Of a DNA stretch of 64,000 nt, positions 45,791 through 56,507 are shown in pieces. The stretch is taken from NCBI GenBank assembly GCA_030407085.1, contig CM059583.1, forward strand, positions 23,100,001 through 23,164,000, read 5' to 3'. The notes under the pieces are model-generated. The model searched no databases, was not told where the DNA came from, and was given only the letters and a program-made list of their open reading frames with translations. The DNA is from Trichopria drosophilae. Lineage: Eukaryota > Arthropoda > Insecta > Hymenoptera > Diapriidae. Both the position numbers and the translations under genes were made by a program. The stretch's first letter is position 1, and each line of letters opens with the position of its first letter.

Positions 45791-47621
45791 ATAGACGTTT
45801 TGTATTTTGTAGAATTAATTTCAGAGATATTTGGAGTTCGCCCGTCTGCTCCATGTACTGCAGTTTCTAGTCCATAAGATTGAAAGAACAAATTAATTTT
45901 TGTACCCAAAAATTCAGAAATTAAACGTATATTTTTGTAGGAGTGTACCATATGAAAAAGTCAAAGTTCACCAAAGTTGGAGTCGCTGCGCTTTCATCTA
46001 ATGAATTTAGAGGAAAATCCCAAATATCACTAATTAAGAATTTTTTCCAAATTTTAATCAGTCGTACTAATGAAAAAGTTTATCGCTAATAAGGCTAGTT
46101 TTAGTGAGTAGTTAATTTCAAACAATCTTAAAATATCAAGGGGTTTCTAAAGAAAAATGCATTACTATTTAATTACGAATATTACAAGAGTACAGTTTGT
46201 TGTATATAAGTAAAACTTTTTGATAGAAAATATTTAAAAAACTGAATCTTTAATACTTTCTTAGTAGAGTTTTACTCTAATGTAAAATCCAAATAACTTA
46301 CTTTAATACCATTCAGTTTAGATTTATCGTATGTTACCCTTAGACCATGGAAGTTACCTTTTGGCACACAAGTAATGAAAAATGTGTTTTAAATATCGAA
46401 AGAAAATATAAAATTCCAAGAAAACGTTAAAAGTTAAAGTAAATATAATTTCGGAAAAGAAGAAAACCTAAAGTTTTCGGCATTGTCGTAAATTATGAAA
46501 CATAATAAAAATAAATAATAACTTGGATAATTATGACAACGGCTCGTTAAAATATTTGAAAGCTTTATATACTAATTTACTACATCTTTTATTCATCTAT
46601 TTATGTAGGTATGTTATTTTTTAAATACTTCTTATTATCCTACGTAATTAAATCATTTTCATTAAAATATTGTGGTCAAGATTCTTAGAAATATTTTTTG
46701 TACAAATGTCGAATATTTCGAAATGAGATAATATGCTTCCCGACGAATTTCCGCAATAACTTTCTAAAGAATGCGATGAATATTATAAGTGGGATGTTCT
46801 TCGAAGTTACAGCTGCAAGGGAGAAGCAGTTTCCCGCGAGCCTTTAATTAAACTTTCGTCTAAACCGCAATCGCTTTCCCGCGGAAAGCTCTGGTCCATA
46901 CTAACGGTATTTCAGAAGCTTCCGGTTCCGGGTCTTAATGATAAACTTTGCAGTTTACCGTGCTGAAACAACAAAATTGGTTAGAATCTGATTTAAAAAA
47001 TTATTTCCGGTATTAAGAGAATAACACGATAAGTAGTCAGTAAATTTAGCCTGTGATTATTATCATTAATTTTGATGGATTCCCAATAATACGCCGTTGT
47101 TGATTATATAATAAATGATATAGCTACTGTACAATTTGCGCAAAATTCTATTTCACAAATTTGAGTCTCTTGTCTTCAGCGTTTTACACATTCTTGAAAC
47201 ATAAAATATTGTTCGAAGTTACTAACCCTCACATTCGTTGTGAAAACTTTTTCGCACATATTTCAAAAACCGAAAACTACTACTGGGAAATTATAGGTCA
47301 ATTTTCAGTATATTATACAACCTTTAAAAATTAATATTTCTGTCCTACCTATGGTTTAACATACTTATTGAGACTTAAAGCAATTAAATGTTAAATAACC
47401 ACTCATTCATAAAATTATTTAAATGACATTTACGTTATAAATTTGTTTAATTTCAAAGTCGTCGGTTGTACGACCCAGTTTACCCGATTAGACTTTCTTC
47501 TAAGTCTTAAATGAAATAGTACGACACGATATTACGAGAGGATCCATAGCATTTCTCATAGAATGTGTTAGATATAACTCGTACCAATCCAAATAAAAAA
47601 TCATCAATATGTGATCAATGT
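45791..47621. other. AT-rich DNA with a GC-rich block at 46.8-47.0 kb
   Basis: 46780-46970 (CAGTTTCCCGCGAGCC, TTTCCCGCGGAAAGC, GAAGCTTCCGGTTCCGGGTC) is markedly GC-rich and low in repeats, but every frame next to a possible splice site is blocked by stops. It may be a conserved non-coding element; the rest shows nothing. Confidence 0.45.
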
Positions 47622-48031
47622 GGTTGCACCTCAAAATCCTGACAAATAAAAAAACAGACACTATTCAATAATCAGTCATTAAAAAACCAGACATTTGAAA
47701 AAACAGACAGGTCAAGAATTGATTTGACCTTCAGATAACCTACAAAATGAATCTCTTAGTCAAACATTTTTGACACCTTGGAATGGTCTTCTAGTGAGAC
47801 CTCAAAGACATAATTTTTTTTATGTCTTGAACGCACCAATCGGAGGTGTCGAAACGTCGGGTTCTTGAATGTCAGTTTATTGAAATGTATTATTTTTGAA
47901 TGTCTGTATTTTGGAACGTCTTGTTTTTTAATGTCTGTATTTTTAAATGTCTGGGTTTTAAATGTCTGTATTTTAAATGTCTGTTTTTTTAATGTCTGTT
48001 TTTTTATTTGTCAGGAATTTGAGGTGTACCC
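47622..48031. mobile_element. Foldback element built of AATGTCTG phrases, about 410 bp
   Basis: TGCACCTCAAAATCCTGACA with AATAAAAAAACAGACA at the left pairs with the reverse complement of the right terminus (CACCTCAAATTCCTGACAAA, then TAAAAAAACAGACATT). The right arm repeats (G/A)AATGTCTGTNTTTT about nine times at spacings of about 16-20 bp. The left arm has three or four inverted copies (ACAGACA, CCAGACATTTGAAAAAACAG). The middle is unique sequence with no transposase. Confidence 0.82.
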
Positions 48032-49020
48032 GTCAATTTGAGATAAAAAATGACAGAGTGACATCTCTTGGGTCTGAATATTTTTTGTAATAAACTAAAT
48101 AAACCACTTTATTCTCATCAGTTTTTATCAAAAGTTGGTCACATATTGTTTTAAATAATCAGAATATTAAAAGTATCGATTTCTATAAATAGTAAAAACT
48201 ATTTCAATTTTGATCACATGCATGTTCACAACAGTCATCCTCAATCATTGATGGAACGTAATAAAACATTATCAAAGCACTTTGTGAAAAATCAAATAAA
48301 TATCACTTATTTCCGATAATTCTCCTTCAGTACTTGAATTAATTACTTTGACATTTTCCAGGATGTCGTCTGTAGTAATTAGAATTGCCCTTAGAGAGCC
48401 CGAATTTTGAAAAATTGCATTAGTCATTTTTTATTTACGATTTTTAGTGAAATTTTCTATCGTATCAGCCGAGCTCTTTCGAACCCCCTTATTGTACTGT
48501 ACCCCTGGTAGAAATTCGGTCTATTTATTTTGTATACTGAATAGATTGTGAGTAATAAATGTGGCCAGTTTTCCATATAAAATGCAACGGGATTTATTGT
48601 ATTTCGATACGTTTTCTAGATAAATTATAGACGACTTCTGCTCTGTTTCTGCATAAATGTACTAATTTCTAGGTAATATTATCTAGATATTTTTTTACGA
48701 TAACCTGTTGTTATCTGGACACATTTTTTGCAGTATATCTGTTCAGTTTTTATCCACTTTGGGTAGTTTGGGATAGACCCTTAATCATCATCATCATCGT
48801 CAGAGTTTATTTTCTCGTTACGGACTGATAGGTTTTCTTCAAAATATTCTTTAAATGCATTATATCATTTTGTTCCGGATCGCCACGCGACGAAGCTCCT
48901 AATAATCGTTTAGGACGAGTGGGATAATATTATAATAACATTCCTGTAGAATTAGGAGGAAAATATGAATTAACTTCTTTGCAATTAGTTTGTTTTGGGG
49001 CGTGGTTGTTGTTTTCCGAA
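48032..49020. other. AT-rich non-coding DNA, no feature seen
   Basis: An ATC microsatellite (ATCATCATCATCATCGTC near 48786) is present. No gene or inverted repeat noticed. Confidence 0.5.
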
Positions 49021-49215
49021 GTCCTGCCTCTAGTAAACAAATAATCCGAACCCGAATGAACGGGCCTGTGGAAGGCACCTTCAGTTAGTTGATCGTGGGG
49101 TTCCGAGACGTTCGGACCAGTTTATCAATATAGTTCGGGTATATCAGAGACAGAACCTTGAGGTGCGTTGGTGGTGACTTCCCGGGTCGCTTCGCGGTCT
49201 CATCGGTGGGTGAGT
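49021..49215 (+). other. GC-rich segment upstream of the hammerhead ribozyme, possible promoter or exon
   Basis: The segment contains TCAGTT at 49081, matching the arthropod initiator (TCAGTY), and AGACGT at 49106, a downstream-promoter-like word at +24, a few bases short of its usual place. It ends in ATCGGTGGGTGAGTAAT, a good splice-donor-like sequence. No convincing protein frame. It could be the internal promoter of a retroelement whose transcript contains the ribozyme at 49291, or an unrelated non-coding exon. Confidence 0.3.
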
Positions 49216-49290
49216 AATATTGGATATATCTGTTATTGTATATTATATTGTTTATTTATATTTTATATAAAAATGACATATTTATTGGCG

Positions 49291-49362
49291 AGATATGTCT
49301 GGGGCAGGGTCCGCTCACAAGCCCCACTGAAGAGTCCGTGAGCGGACCCGGGACGAAACATC
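49291..49362 (+). ncRNA. Hammerhead self-cleaving ribozyme (type III layout)
   Basis: All conserved parts are present in order. Stem III 5' strand ATGT ends in the cleavage triplet GTC (49297-49299), so cleavage would follow C49299. Stem I is TGGGGC (49300-49305) with GCCCCA (49321-49326), six perfect pairs. The core is CTGAAGA (49327-49333). Stem II is GTCC (49334-49337) with GGAC (49351-49354). Then GAAA (49355-49358) and stem III 3' strand CAT, giving four pairs counting A15.1-U16.1. Loop I (49306-49320) contains GGGTCCGCTCAC and loop II (49338-49350) contains GTGAGCGGACCC, exact reverse complements over 12 nt. Hammerheads need loop-loop contact for speed, so a base-paired version is plausible. 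The same complementarity could instead form a 12-bp hairpin that destroys the fold. Hammerheads with short stem III are known from retrozymes and satellite DNAs; the host element is unclear here. Confidence 0.85.
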
Positions 49363-49692
49363 AGCCAACTTTTTTATTTATATTTTTCTAATATTTGCAT
49401 GTGACCTAGCATTTATCGAAATATATATTCGACCCCTATAACCGCGCGACAACCCCCTTCCCTGTAAGTAACACATTTAGTCTGCGTATATGGTCACTTG
49501 CAGTAGAAGACAACAATAATTCTAAACAATAATGAGTATAATAATAATAACAATTGTGAACAGAAAAGAAAATACGCTAAGAATTGTAAACGGTTCGCTG
49601 ATTTTCCATTTATATAAGTCCCTTTCCCACCCACATTTGTTTCATACATATTTTAAATAATTTTGCTAGTTATTAGGAGAAACATAAACCAT
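49363..49692. other. AT-rich sequence after the ribozyme
   Basis: T-rich just after the ribozyme, then a CCCCTATAACCGCGCGACAA patch near 49434 and ordinary AT-rich DNA. No second hammerhead copy was found nearby, though one would be expected for a dimeric retrozyme. Confidence 0.5.
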
Positions 49693-50103
49693 TTTAAATA
49701 AAAAATGAACAAAATTCCGTGCGTTTCATTTTTTGTGAATTTTTTTTTGCATGAATAATGTTGGGGGATCGATGCCTATTCGCAACCAAAAGTGCACAAA
49801 ATCTATGAACTTCAACTAGAAATTTGTTTGTTTTGTCCCGAATGAACCTAATCTCTTCAAAACGTCAATATGTTAAAAAAAAGATAAATTTTTTGAGAAA
49901 TTTTTATCTTGAATACTATAGACTTTAGAGAAATTTTGGTAAGAACAAAAATGGTTTGGAATGAATCAAAGAATGTACTCTCAAATTTTATCAGAATGCA
50001 TTGATACACTTTTTGATTTTACAAGAATCACAACATTATTGATGCGAAAAAAATTCACAAAAAACGTAATGCATGGAATTTTGTTCATTTTTATTTAAAA
50101 TGC
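49693..50103. mobile_element. Foldback element of about 410 bp with about 75-bp arms
   Basis: TTTTAAATAAAAAATGAACA then AAATTCCGTGCGTTTCATTT at the left matches the reverse complement of the right arm (TTTTAAATAAAAATGAACAA, AATTCCATGCATTACG). Both continue into TTTTTTGTGAATTTTTTT-GCAT-AATAATGTTG. The centre has no coding frame. Confidence 0.78.
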
Positions 50104-50934
50104 GCCATATTGGTTTTTAAAGATTTAAATGCAAGTTTGGCTACACCAATCGAAAGGGGATACTCAAACTTGGTAGGGTTGGTCACTTTCAAGCCAATAT
50201 GAATTGTATTTCCTGTTGAGAATGAAAATCGAAAATCAACTAAAAATTTCCTGGACTTAATGAATTAAGACACATTTAAGATACAAACTCATTAAATTTA
50301 ATGCATTAGTGGCCATTGACCTTACATTAAATTTCATGTCATTTTTGACAGTTAACATCAGCTTCGTCTTTGTATACTCTAGACAAAGAACTTGAAGTTG
50401 ACAAGGAATAAAAATATGAATTATTCAAAATCATACCGGAAACAGTTCTGTTATAAGCTATCTGGCAAAAGTCTTGTAAAAGTGCGATGAATCTAAACGA
50501 AACGTTAAACCGAACAAAGTCCCCGTTAATTAAATTGCTTCGAAAGTCATGTATTCGTACTAGCACACGCTATTTTAACCAAGTAACGTCAGTTTGGGTG
50601 TGTCGAGCTTTAACATCCCTCGTAAAGTTTAAAAGGATAGAAAGTGGAGAAATAGGAATTCGGGAACCTCGTTCGTGCATCGGAAGTAAAATAACGAACA
50701 AGTATAAACTGCAATTTAGAATTTAAGTAATTTTATCGACTATGGTATGAAACTTACAGCAACTATCTGTAACACGTACAACAGAAATGTCTAGAAAAAA
50801 ATTCCATTTTTCACGTCCAGATTTTTGGGAAATTTTGTAATTTTTACCTTAGGGTTCGAGTGGTATTCATTCATTATGAAGAAATAAATGAAATTATTGA
50901 GGCTTTCATACAAACTGTATTCTAAAATTTGAGT
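50104..50934. other. Non-coding DNA with moderately GC-rich patch at 50.47-50.70 kb
   Basis: Overlapping frames on both strands at 50339-50726 lack paired splice sites and recognisable products. No repeat was found. Confidence 0.45.
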
Positions 50935-51178
50935 TTGGTATCGACTCGTCAGTTCAGCTTGTTGCCTGAGAACTTGCAGATCTTCGACCGACTATCGTCG
51001 TAAGAACATTTTGACGATGGAATCACGAGCTCTAAAGTTTTGGACGTCGCCGGAGGCGGTTTGATTCACCAAACTTACTTCAAATCTCATTGCGAACGCA
51101 TCCGGACACATATATAAAGGCACACGTTTTAAACATACTGGAGTTCAAGTACTACTTTAGTTTTCTTTTTTTTAGTTG
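50935..51178 (+). repeat. Dispersed direct repeat, copy 1
   Basis: TTGGTATCGACTCGTCAGTT, CAGATCTTCGACCGACTATC, GATGGAATCACGAGCTCTAA, CACCAAACTTACTTCAAATC and TTTTAAACATACTGGAGTTC recur about 1364 bp downstream at 52299-52535 with substitutions (for example CTGATCTTCAGCCGACCATC, CATCAAACTTACTTCAAATC). TATATAAAGGCACACG resembles a TATA box. The pair could be two copies of one element or an old segmental duplication. Confidence 0.75.
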
Positions 51179-51718
51179 AAAAACGTAGTTTACTGCGTTC
51201 ATATTATAGTACATTTTAAATTACAACGTTTTCAACTTTATAAAAGATAAAATCAGGATTTAATTATGATGAAATTTAAAAAAATGTCTTCCAACAAATT
51301 TTTTATTTTGGAATTAGATTTTATAGTACGAAAATTTCGAAATATTCTTTGTTCAAAAACCAACTAAATTAAAATATTTAAAAAATGGTTTCCTATGTTT
51401 TTATTATTAGTTTGGTAGAATAAATACTTCGATTAGTGTAATTTACTAATACGTTAGTTTAAAGTTGACGAATTCCTGGCAACCTACTTTTCGTTTTATA
51501 TTAGCTATTTGTTACTAATTCAAATTTTAAAAAATATAAATTTTGAAATTTGTTATTGTCAATATTATTCAAAGAATCTGAAAGTATTTTTTCGAAACCA
51601 TTAATAAACATTTTTTAATTGTTAATAAAATTGCTTAATTTGTTTTTTACGCCTTGACTACAGAATCCAAGGGATGGTGAAGCTAGCTCGAGGGTGAAAA
51701 TTCTACGCATGAGATTCA
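51179..51718. other. AT-rich spacer, no feature seen
   Basis: Nothing recognised; it separates copy 1 of the direct repeat from the hairpin element at 51719. Confidence 0.5.
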
Positions 51719-51821
51719 AACATTGTTTTTTGATGCAGTAGGCGTAGGGCGTAAAATTTATTTTATGCGCGAGGAGGTGTGAAATAAGCATTTTACGCCT
51801 TCTGCATCAAAAAACATTGTT
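51719..51821. mobile_element. Hairpin MITE of 103 bp, TTTTTTGATGCAG arms
   Basis: AACATTGTTTTTTGATGCAG (51719-51738) is inverted as CTGCATCAAAAAACATTGTT (51802-51821) with one mismatch. Inside, GGGCGTAAAATTTATTTTATGCGC and CATTTTACGCC repeat the GCGTAAAAT/ATTTTACGC phrase used by the 21988-22228 element. Confidence 0.8.
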
Positions 51822-52298
51822 AAAGGCCCTTCATGGATGATTTTGATCTTACAGTTTTTATTTACAAACAATGTTCTTTCAAAATCTGCAAGAAAACTTT
51901 AAGACTTTGGATTTAATTATTTCGGTAAAGTATCACAATTATACTTGTTCAATATTACCTGATGATTTTCGTTTAATATTAATGAAAGTAAGCATTTATA
52001 CTAAAAATGTCAGTGATTTACAGAACAAAATGGTAATTATTATCAATAGCACATAACGTTGATTCGACTAAATATTTCAATTTCTGTTGATAACTATATA
52101 AAATAAATGCAAAATAAATGTAACCAAATATTCAACTACTATTATGGAAAGATAAGTCTTTACTACTTCCCATTTCTCGCTAAATATATCTAAATCCTTC
52201 TTTTTTCATATCGACGACAAAGTAAATATTTAAATCCAAAACTATTGTTGATAAATTAATTTCTCCAAAGCTTCCGTACATGTTAACGAAATTCCTGT
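51822..52298. other. AT-rich non-coding DNA, no feature seen
   Basis: The short open frame at 51871-52056 has AT-driven composition only. Confidence 0.5.
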
Positions 52299-52535
52299 TC
52301 GGTATAGACTTCAATATCAATTTTGTGACCTGAAAATTTGCTGATCTTCAGCCGACCATCGTCGCTGAAACGTTTTGGAGATAGAATTATGAGCTTTAAA
52401 GTTTTGAACGTTGCCTCAGGCTCTTTGATTCATCAAACTTACTTCAAATCTCATTGCGAATGATCTTGAACGCGTATATGCAGACACAGATTTCAAGCTC
52501 ACCAAAGTTCAACTACCACTTTAGCTTCTTTTTTC
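52299..52535 (+). repeat. Dispersed direct repeat, copy 2
   Basis: Partner of 50935-51178. CGGTATAGACTTCAATATC starts the match, then GACCATCGTCGCTGAAACGT, GAATTATGAGCTTTAAAG, TCAAACTTACTTCAAATCTC and CAAAGTTCAACTACCACTTT. Overall similarity is roughly three quarters by eye. Confidence 0.75.
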
Positions 52536-53080
52536 TTAATTTATTTTGATGTGCAATTTAGTTTCACGAAATTTCTTCAACGATTAGCAGACGGTTAAAA
52601 CTGTTTAATTTGTTTGATATAATTAATGACTCCAAGATTAGTTTGTTATACTGGTGTAATGTTATAGATCGAAAAAACTGATTATCAAAATAGCATTACA
52701 AGATCAATTTATTCTCTGCGTGGTATTAAGTTAGGGTAAGTTAACGTTTTTTTAACATACCGAAGCTTTATTTCTGTTTCTACCAGGGGAATTTCTATCA
52801 GGTGTGATAAGTATATGCCATAAAAAAAATTATATTTTGAAATTAATAAAATTCTGAAGACCACAATTACAAGATCGAAACGTCAACCTATGATTTTTTT
52901 TCTTTACCATCTATTATAATTTGTCAAACTTTTTTACTTAAAAACCAGAACACGGAAAAGAAAACATTCACTCATATTACACCTAAAATTCTCTTAAAAA
53001 CATTGATTAAGATTACATACATTTCCTTGTTATAATGCACATGTCAAACGCTGAACAACATTATTTAGTGAAATAATTCA
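52536..53080. other. AT-rich non-coding DNA, no feature seen
   Basis: No gene. A TTATAATTTGTCAAACTTTT word near 52913 recurs in variant form near 53443 (CTTATCAAACTTTTTTACCT), suggesting the inverted element at 53081 may be part of something larger. Confidence 0.45.
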
Positions 53081-53370
53081 GAAAAAATATTTTCTCTATC
53101 GGAATGCACAACATTTGATTTTACAAAATTCAAAACTCATTTTAGATTATAAAATCATTTTTTGTGTTTTTATTAGGAAACACTTTGCTCCTGTACAAAC
53201 GTATGTGAATTTACTCTTTAGGATGTCATAATTAAACCATTCGAGAATACTGACTCAGTTTTTGCTCTATCAGGAGTAAATTCTTACTCAAACATTTAAA
53301 GGGCAGGCTGCAATGAGTGTAAAATCAAATGTTGTGCAATAACAATAAGATGTAGAAAATATTTTTTATC
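53081..53370. repeat. Inverted-repeat element
   Basis: GAAAAAATATTTTCTCTATC with GGAATGCACAACATTTGATT and TTACA at the left is mirrored by GTGTAAAATCAAATGTTGTG and GATGTAGAAAATATTTTTTA at the right. Arms are about 48 and 59 bp; the interior has no open frame. Confidence 0.65.
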
Positions 53371-54410
53371 AAAATTGTATAAAAAATTTACAGAATCATT
53401 TCTGTATGTTAAACTCTTTATAAAGATTCTATTGTGATTTTATATAACCCTTATCAAACTTTTTTACCTGAGATGGGTTACCACATTCTAATTGTAAATA
53501 AAACTATAATACAAAATAATACAAAAATGGTGTTTACATACTGATTTTATTAAAATTTTTTAAAAATATGTACGAAAGTAAGTAACTTGTTTGCCTCTCA
53601 CGTTTCAACACTTATAAAAAAATCTCCAATTCTATGTTACATTACACACTTTCCCCGTACTTTTATCATAGGAAATATTGAAACTAAACAGAAACAAGCC
53701 AAAAAATAAACTCATTTTCTGCTTATAAGGAAATTACATTGGAAAATACTAAATAATTTTAGTGTCATTTTCGAAAGTAAATTTTCGAATCTAACATACA
53801 TTTAAATTTCTTCTGCAAGAGGATATATGTAAACAGGACATTGCTCGCGATTCGCCTTTAGGCCTCTTTCCTATTTCAAGAAAATTGTCAACCACACGGT
53901 GAAAACAGAAAATCGCATTATCACGCTCCAATTGGATGCAGGCCGGTAGCGCAATGTCACGTTTCCATTTCTTCTGGCGTCGACAGCACGTGCCAGTAGA
54001 AGATACTGGACAACGATGCATCTCTCCAATTGAAAAATCGAAAAATATATGTTTTTAGATCTTTAAGAAACTATTGTATGGACAATTTACGCTGCCACTT
54101 CGTACCGTTATATAATATTGGTGCATAACTGTAAACAATTTACTTTTGCCCGCTAGCATTTTGTTTTTGTTTTGTGTGATTAACTTGCATATAGCTGTAA
54201 AATTTCAGAAATTCAAAAATGTTGCCCACCTAAAAGTCTACTCAATTCAGAAAATTATAACTTATAAGAAGAACTCAATTTCTTCAATCAAGGATATGTT
54301 TCTTGAAATTAAATAAATATTTGATTAAATTCAAGTTGTCGAACAGAATCATTTAATATTACGAAGTAAACGTTTATTGGTTTCATGTAAATATATACTG
54401 GAAGTACAAA
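53371..54410. other. Non-coding DNA, small GC-richer patch at 53.83-54.02 kb
   Basis: The minus-strand frame 53791-54021 is Cys/Arg-rich, but has no splice signals or homologous look. Nothing else. Confidence 0.45.
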
Positions 54411-54990
54411 AATATTTAATGTAAAGAAAAAAACCCTTTTCTTGCACCAAGAAAACATTTACTTGAACGAAATAAATGTTTACTCATTTTTAGAGAACAT
54501 TTATTTCTTTCAAACAAATATTTAATTGTTCAAAGTAATTCGTGATCTTCCCTTAAATAAATATTTTGTTGCGACTATGCACGTAAACTTTTTGCTTGAA
54601 TAAAGTAAATTTCTTTTGACATGAGTAAATTGTTGACAGCAACAATTAGGACATTTTAGGAAAGTCCAAACATATGATTTCTTCTGCGGAGTAAAATATT
54701 TGTTTAAAATGATTTACTTCTTAAATATGGTTTACTACCTTTAAGCAAATTATTTCTTTATTTCGAGAATATACTATTCTGATTCAAGAAAATATTTGGC
54801 AGCACATAAAAAAATAATATTCCAAGTAAATAATTTACACGAAGGAAATAAATCTTCTCTTAAATCAACGAAAATTTATTGAATCACAAACATGATTTAT
54901 TGATTCAAGTAAATTAACTTTAAATAATTTCTATATGCAGAAAATAATTTTCGTTAAAATTCGTTAAAAGAAGTTAGGTTAGGTTAACAT
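54411..54990. repeat. AT-rich phrase repeat, AAATAAATRTTTACT-like
   Basis: TTTACTTGAACGAAATAAAT, GAACATTTATTTCTTTCAAA, CAAATATTTAATTGTTCAAA, AAGTAAATAATTTACACG, GAAGGAAATAAATCTTCTC and GATTCAAGTAAATTAACTTT use the same vocabulary in both orientations. The block ends next to AGTTAGGTTAGGTTAAC (54972), a short TTAGG-type run. It is probably an eroded foldback element; ends are not fixed. Confidence 0.45.
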
Positions 54991-55439
54991 TTTTAATGGT
55001 GTTTTTCGTTTTTTCAGCTTAATTTTTTTAGCAAGGAACTATTTTAACGTTTGAGATTTTCCACTGATTTTGACTATATGCATCAATCGTTATTGTTAGA
55101 TATAAATTTGGAGTGTACGTAAATTAAGCTGCTATAACCCGAACTACTGGCCGCAGGTGCGGAATGCGCGGCTTTTGTCGGTGAATCGCCGGTTTATCGT
55201 GGCTACACACAATACATGAATATAACACGTGTAATCCGCATGTGCGGATTAAATGTCACGAAACGCAGGTTATTCATCCGTTAATGCATCGATGTAAATG
55301 CGATGTCGAATTGTCAGGCAAACCAGTATTCGACCAATATTGACTAGTGTAGTAGTTCGTATGCCTACATATGCGACATTGTAGTGTTGAACAATTTCTC
55401 CCACATTTTGATGCACTTAAAATTTGGAATATTTCTCTA
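54991..55439. other. Non-coding DNA with GC-richer patch at 55.14-55.27 kb
   Basis: Includes the palindrome TAATCCGCATGTGCGGATTA at 55230-55249. No gene. Confidence 0.5.
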
Positions 55440-56507
55440 TTTATACGCAAATGCAGAAAGTGAAAAAACGTTTCTAAATTTTCAAACCCGATTTTCACGT
55501 CTTAGGCCACGGGAAACAGATTCCGAAATTTTGCAAACATTGAATTTTTTCAGTAGAAAAGTAGAGATGAATCAATCGAAATGGGATCTAAGGTTGTACA
55601 TAATGAAATTTCGATTTAAATAGGTTGATAAAAGAAGAAGGCCCCTGCATATCGTGTTAACCTATAGCACACAGGGGCCAACTATGTGTCACATTCAACT
55701 GGGTATATCTCCGTCAAAAAATATCGTATCGAGACGATTTTTTTTTGTTTTACAGATAATTTGATACCCTTTTATGATAATTGATTAGAATAAAGGTAAT
55801 TTGAACTCCAAAGCAGAAAAATAGGAACAACTTTTTGAATCGATTCCAAATTCCAAAATGTCCATAATTGCACTCATTTTCATTCATTACAGAATAATAT
55901 ATTACGATACAAGTGGGCGAAGTAGGGGATTTGTGCACGAGTGAAACGAGTTACGTAATAAGCGACCTAGAATGTATAACCTTTAAAAATAAAAAGTATT
56001 AAAAAATGTTTCAAGTAGGTGAAAAAATGCTTATAAATTTTCAAAACCGTTTTTCATGACTTATGCCACGGTAAATAGATTCCGAAATTTTTCAAGAAAT
56101 TGTATTTATTGAGTAGAAAAGTAGATAGGAATGAATTGAAATGGGATCTGAAATTCTACATAGCGAAATTTGAATTTAAAATGGTTAACAAAAGAAGAAG
56201 GCCCCTACGTATCGTGTTAACATATAGAACACAGGGGACAACTATTTGTTACATTCAACCGCGCATATCTCCGTCAAAAAATATCGTATCGAGACGAATT
56301 TTATTTTGTTTTAAAGATAATTTGATGCCCCTGTACGCTAATTTATTAGAATAAAGGTAATTGGAACTCCAAAGCAGAAAAATAGGAACACGTTTTTGAA
56401 GGAATTCCAAATTCCAACAGTGTTCATAATTGCACTCCCTTTCATTATAGAATAGTATATTACGATACAAGTGGGCGAAGTAGGGAATTTATGCATGAGT
56501 GAAATGA
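55440..56507 (+). repeat. Tandem duplication, two units of about 560 bp
   Basis: Unit 1 (about 55440-55975) and unit 2 (about 55993-56507) align throughout: GATTCCGAAATTTT, CAGTAGAAAAGTAGA, GAAATGGGATCT, AAAAGAAGAAGGCCCCT (offset 560), AACACAGGGG, TCCGTCAAAAAATATCGTAT, CGAGACGA, AAAGCAGAAAAATAGGAACA and TACGATACAAGTGGGCGAAG. Each unit ends in a GAGTGAAACGAG-type palindromic word. A partly inverted match inside each unit (AGGGGCC near GGCCCC) makes a local hairpin. No protein is maintained between units. Confidence 0.88.

Noticed and set aside
46780..46990. Possible minus-strand exon after TGTTGTTTCAG in a GC-rich block
   Set aside because: Two frames hit stops within a few codons and no donor matches the remaining one.
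47827..47880. GTCGAAACGTCGGG as a hammerhead-like fragment on either strand
   Set aside because: No CUGANGA core at the right distance; it is unique sequence inside the AATGTCTG foldback element.
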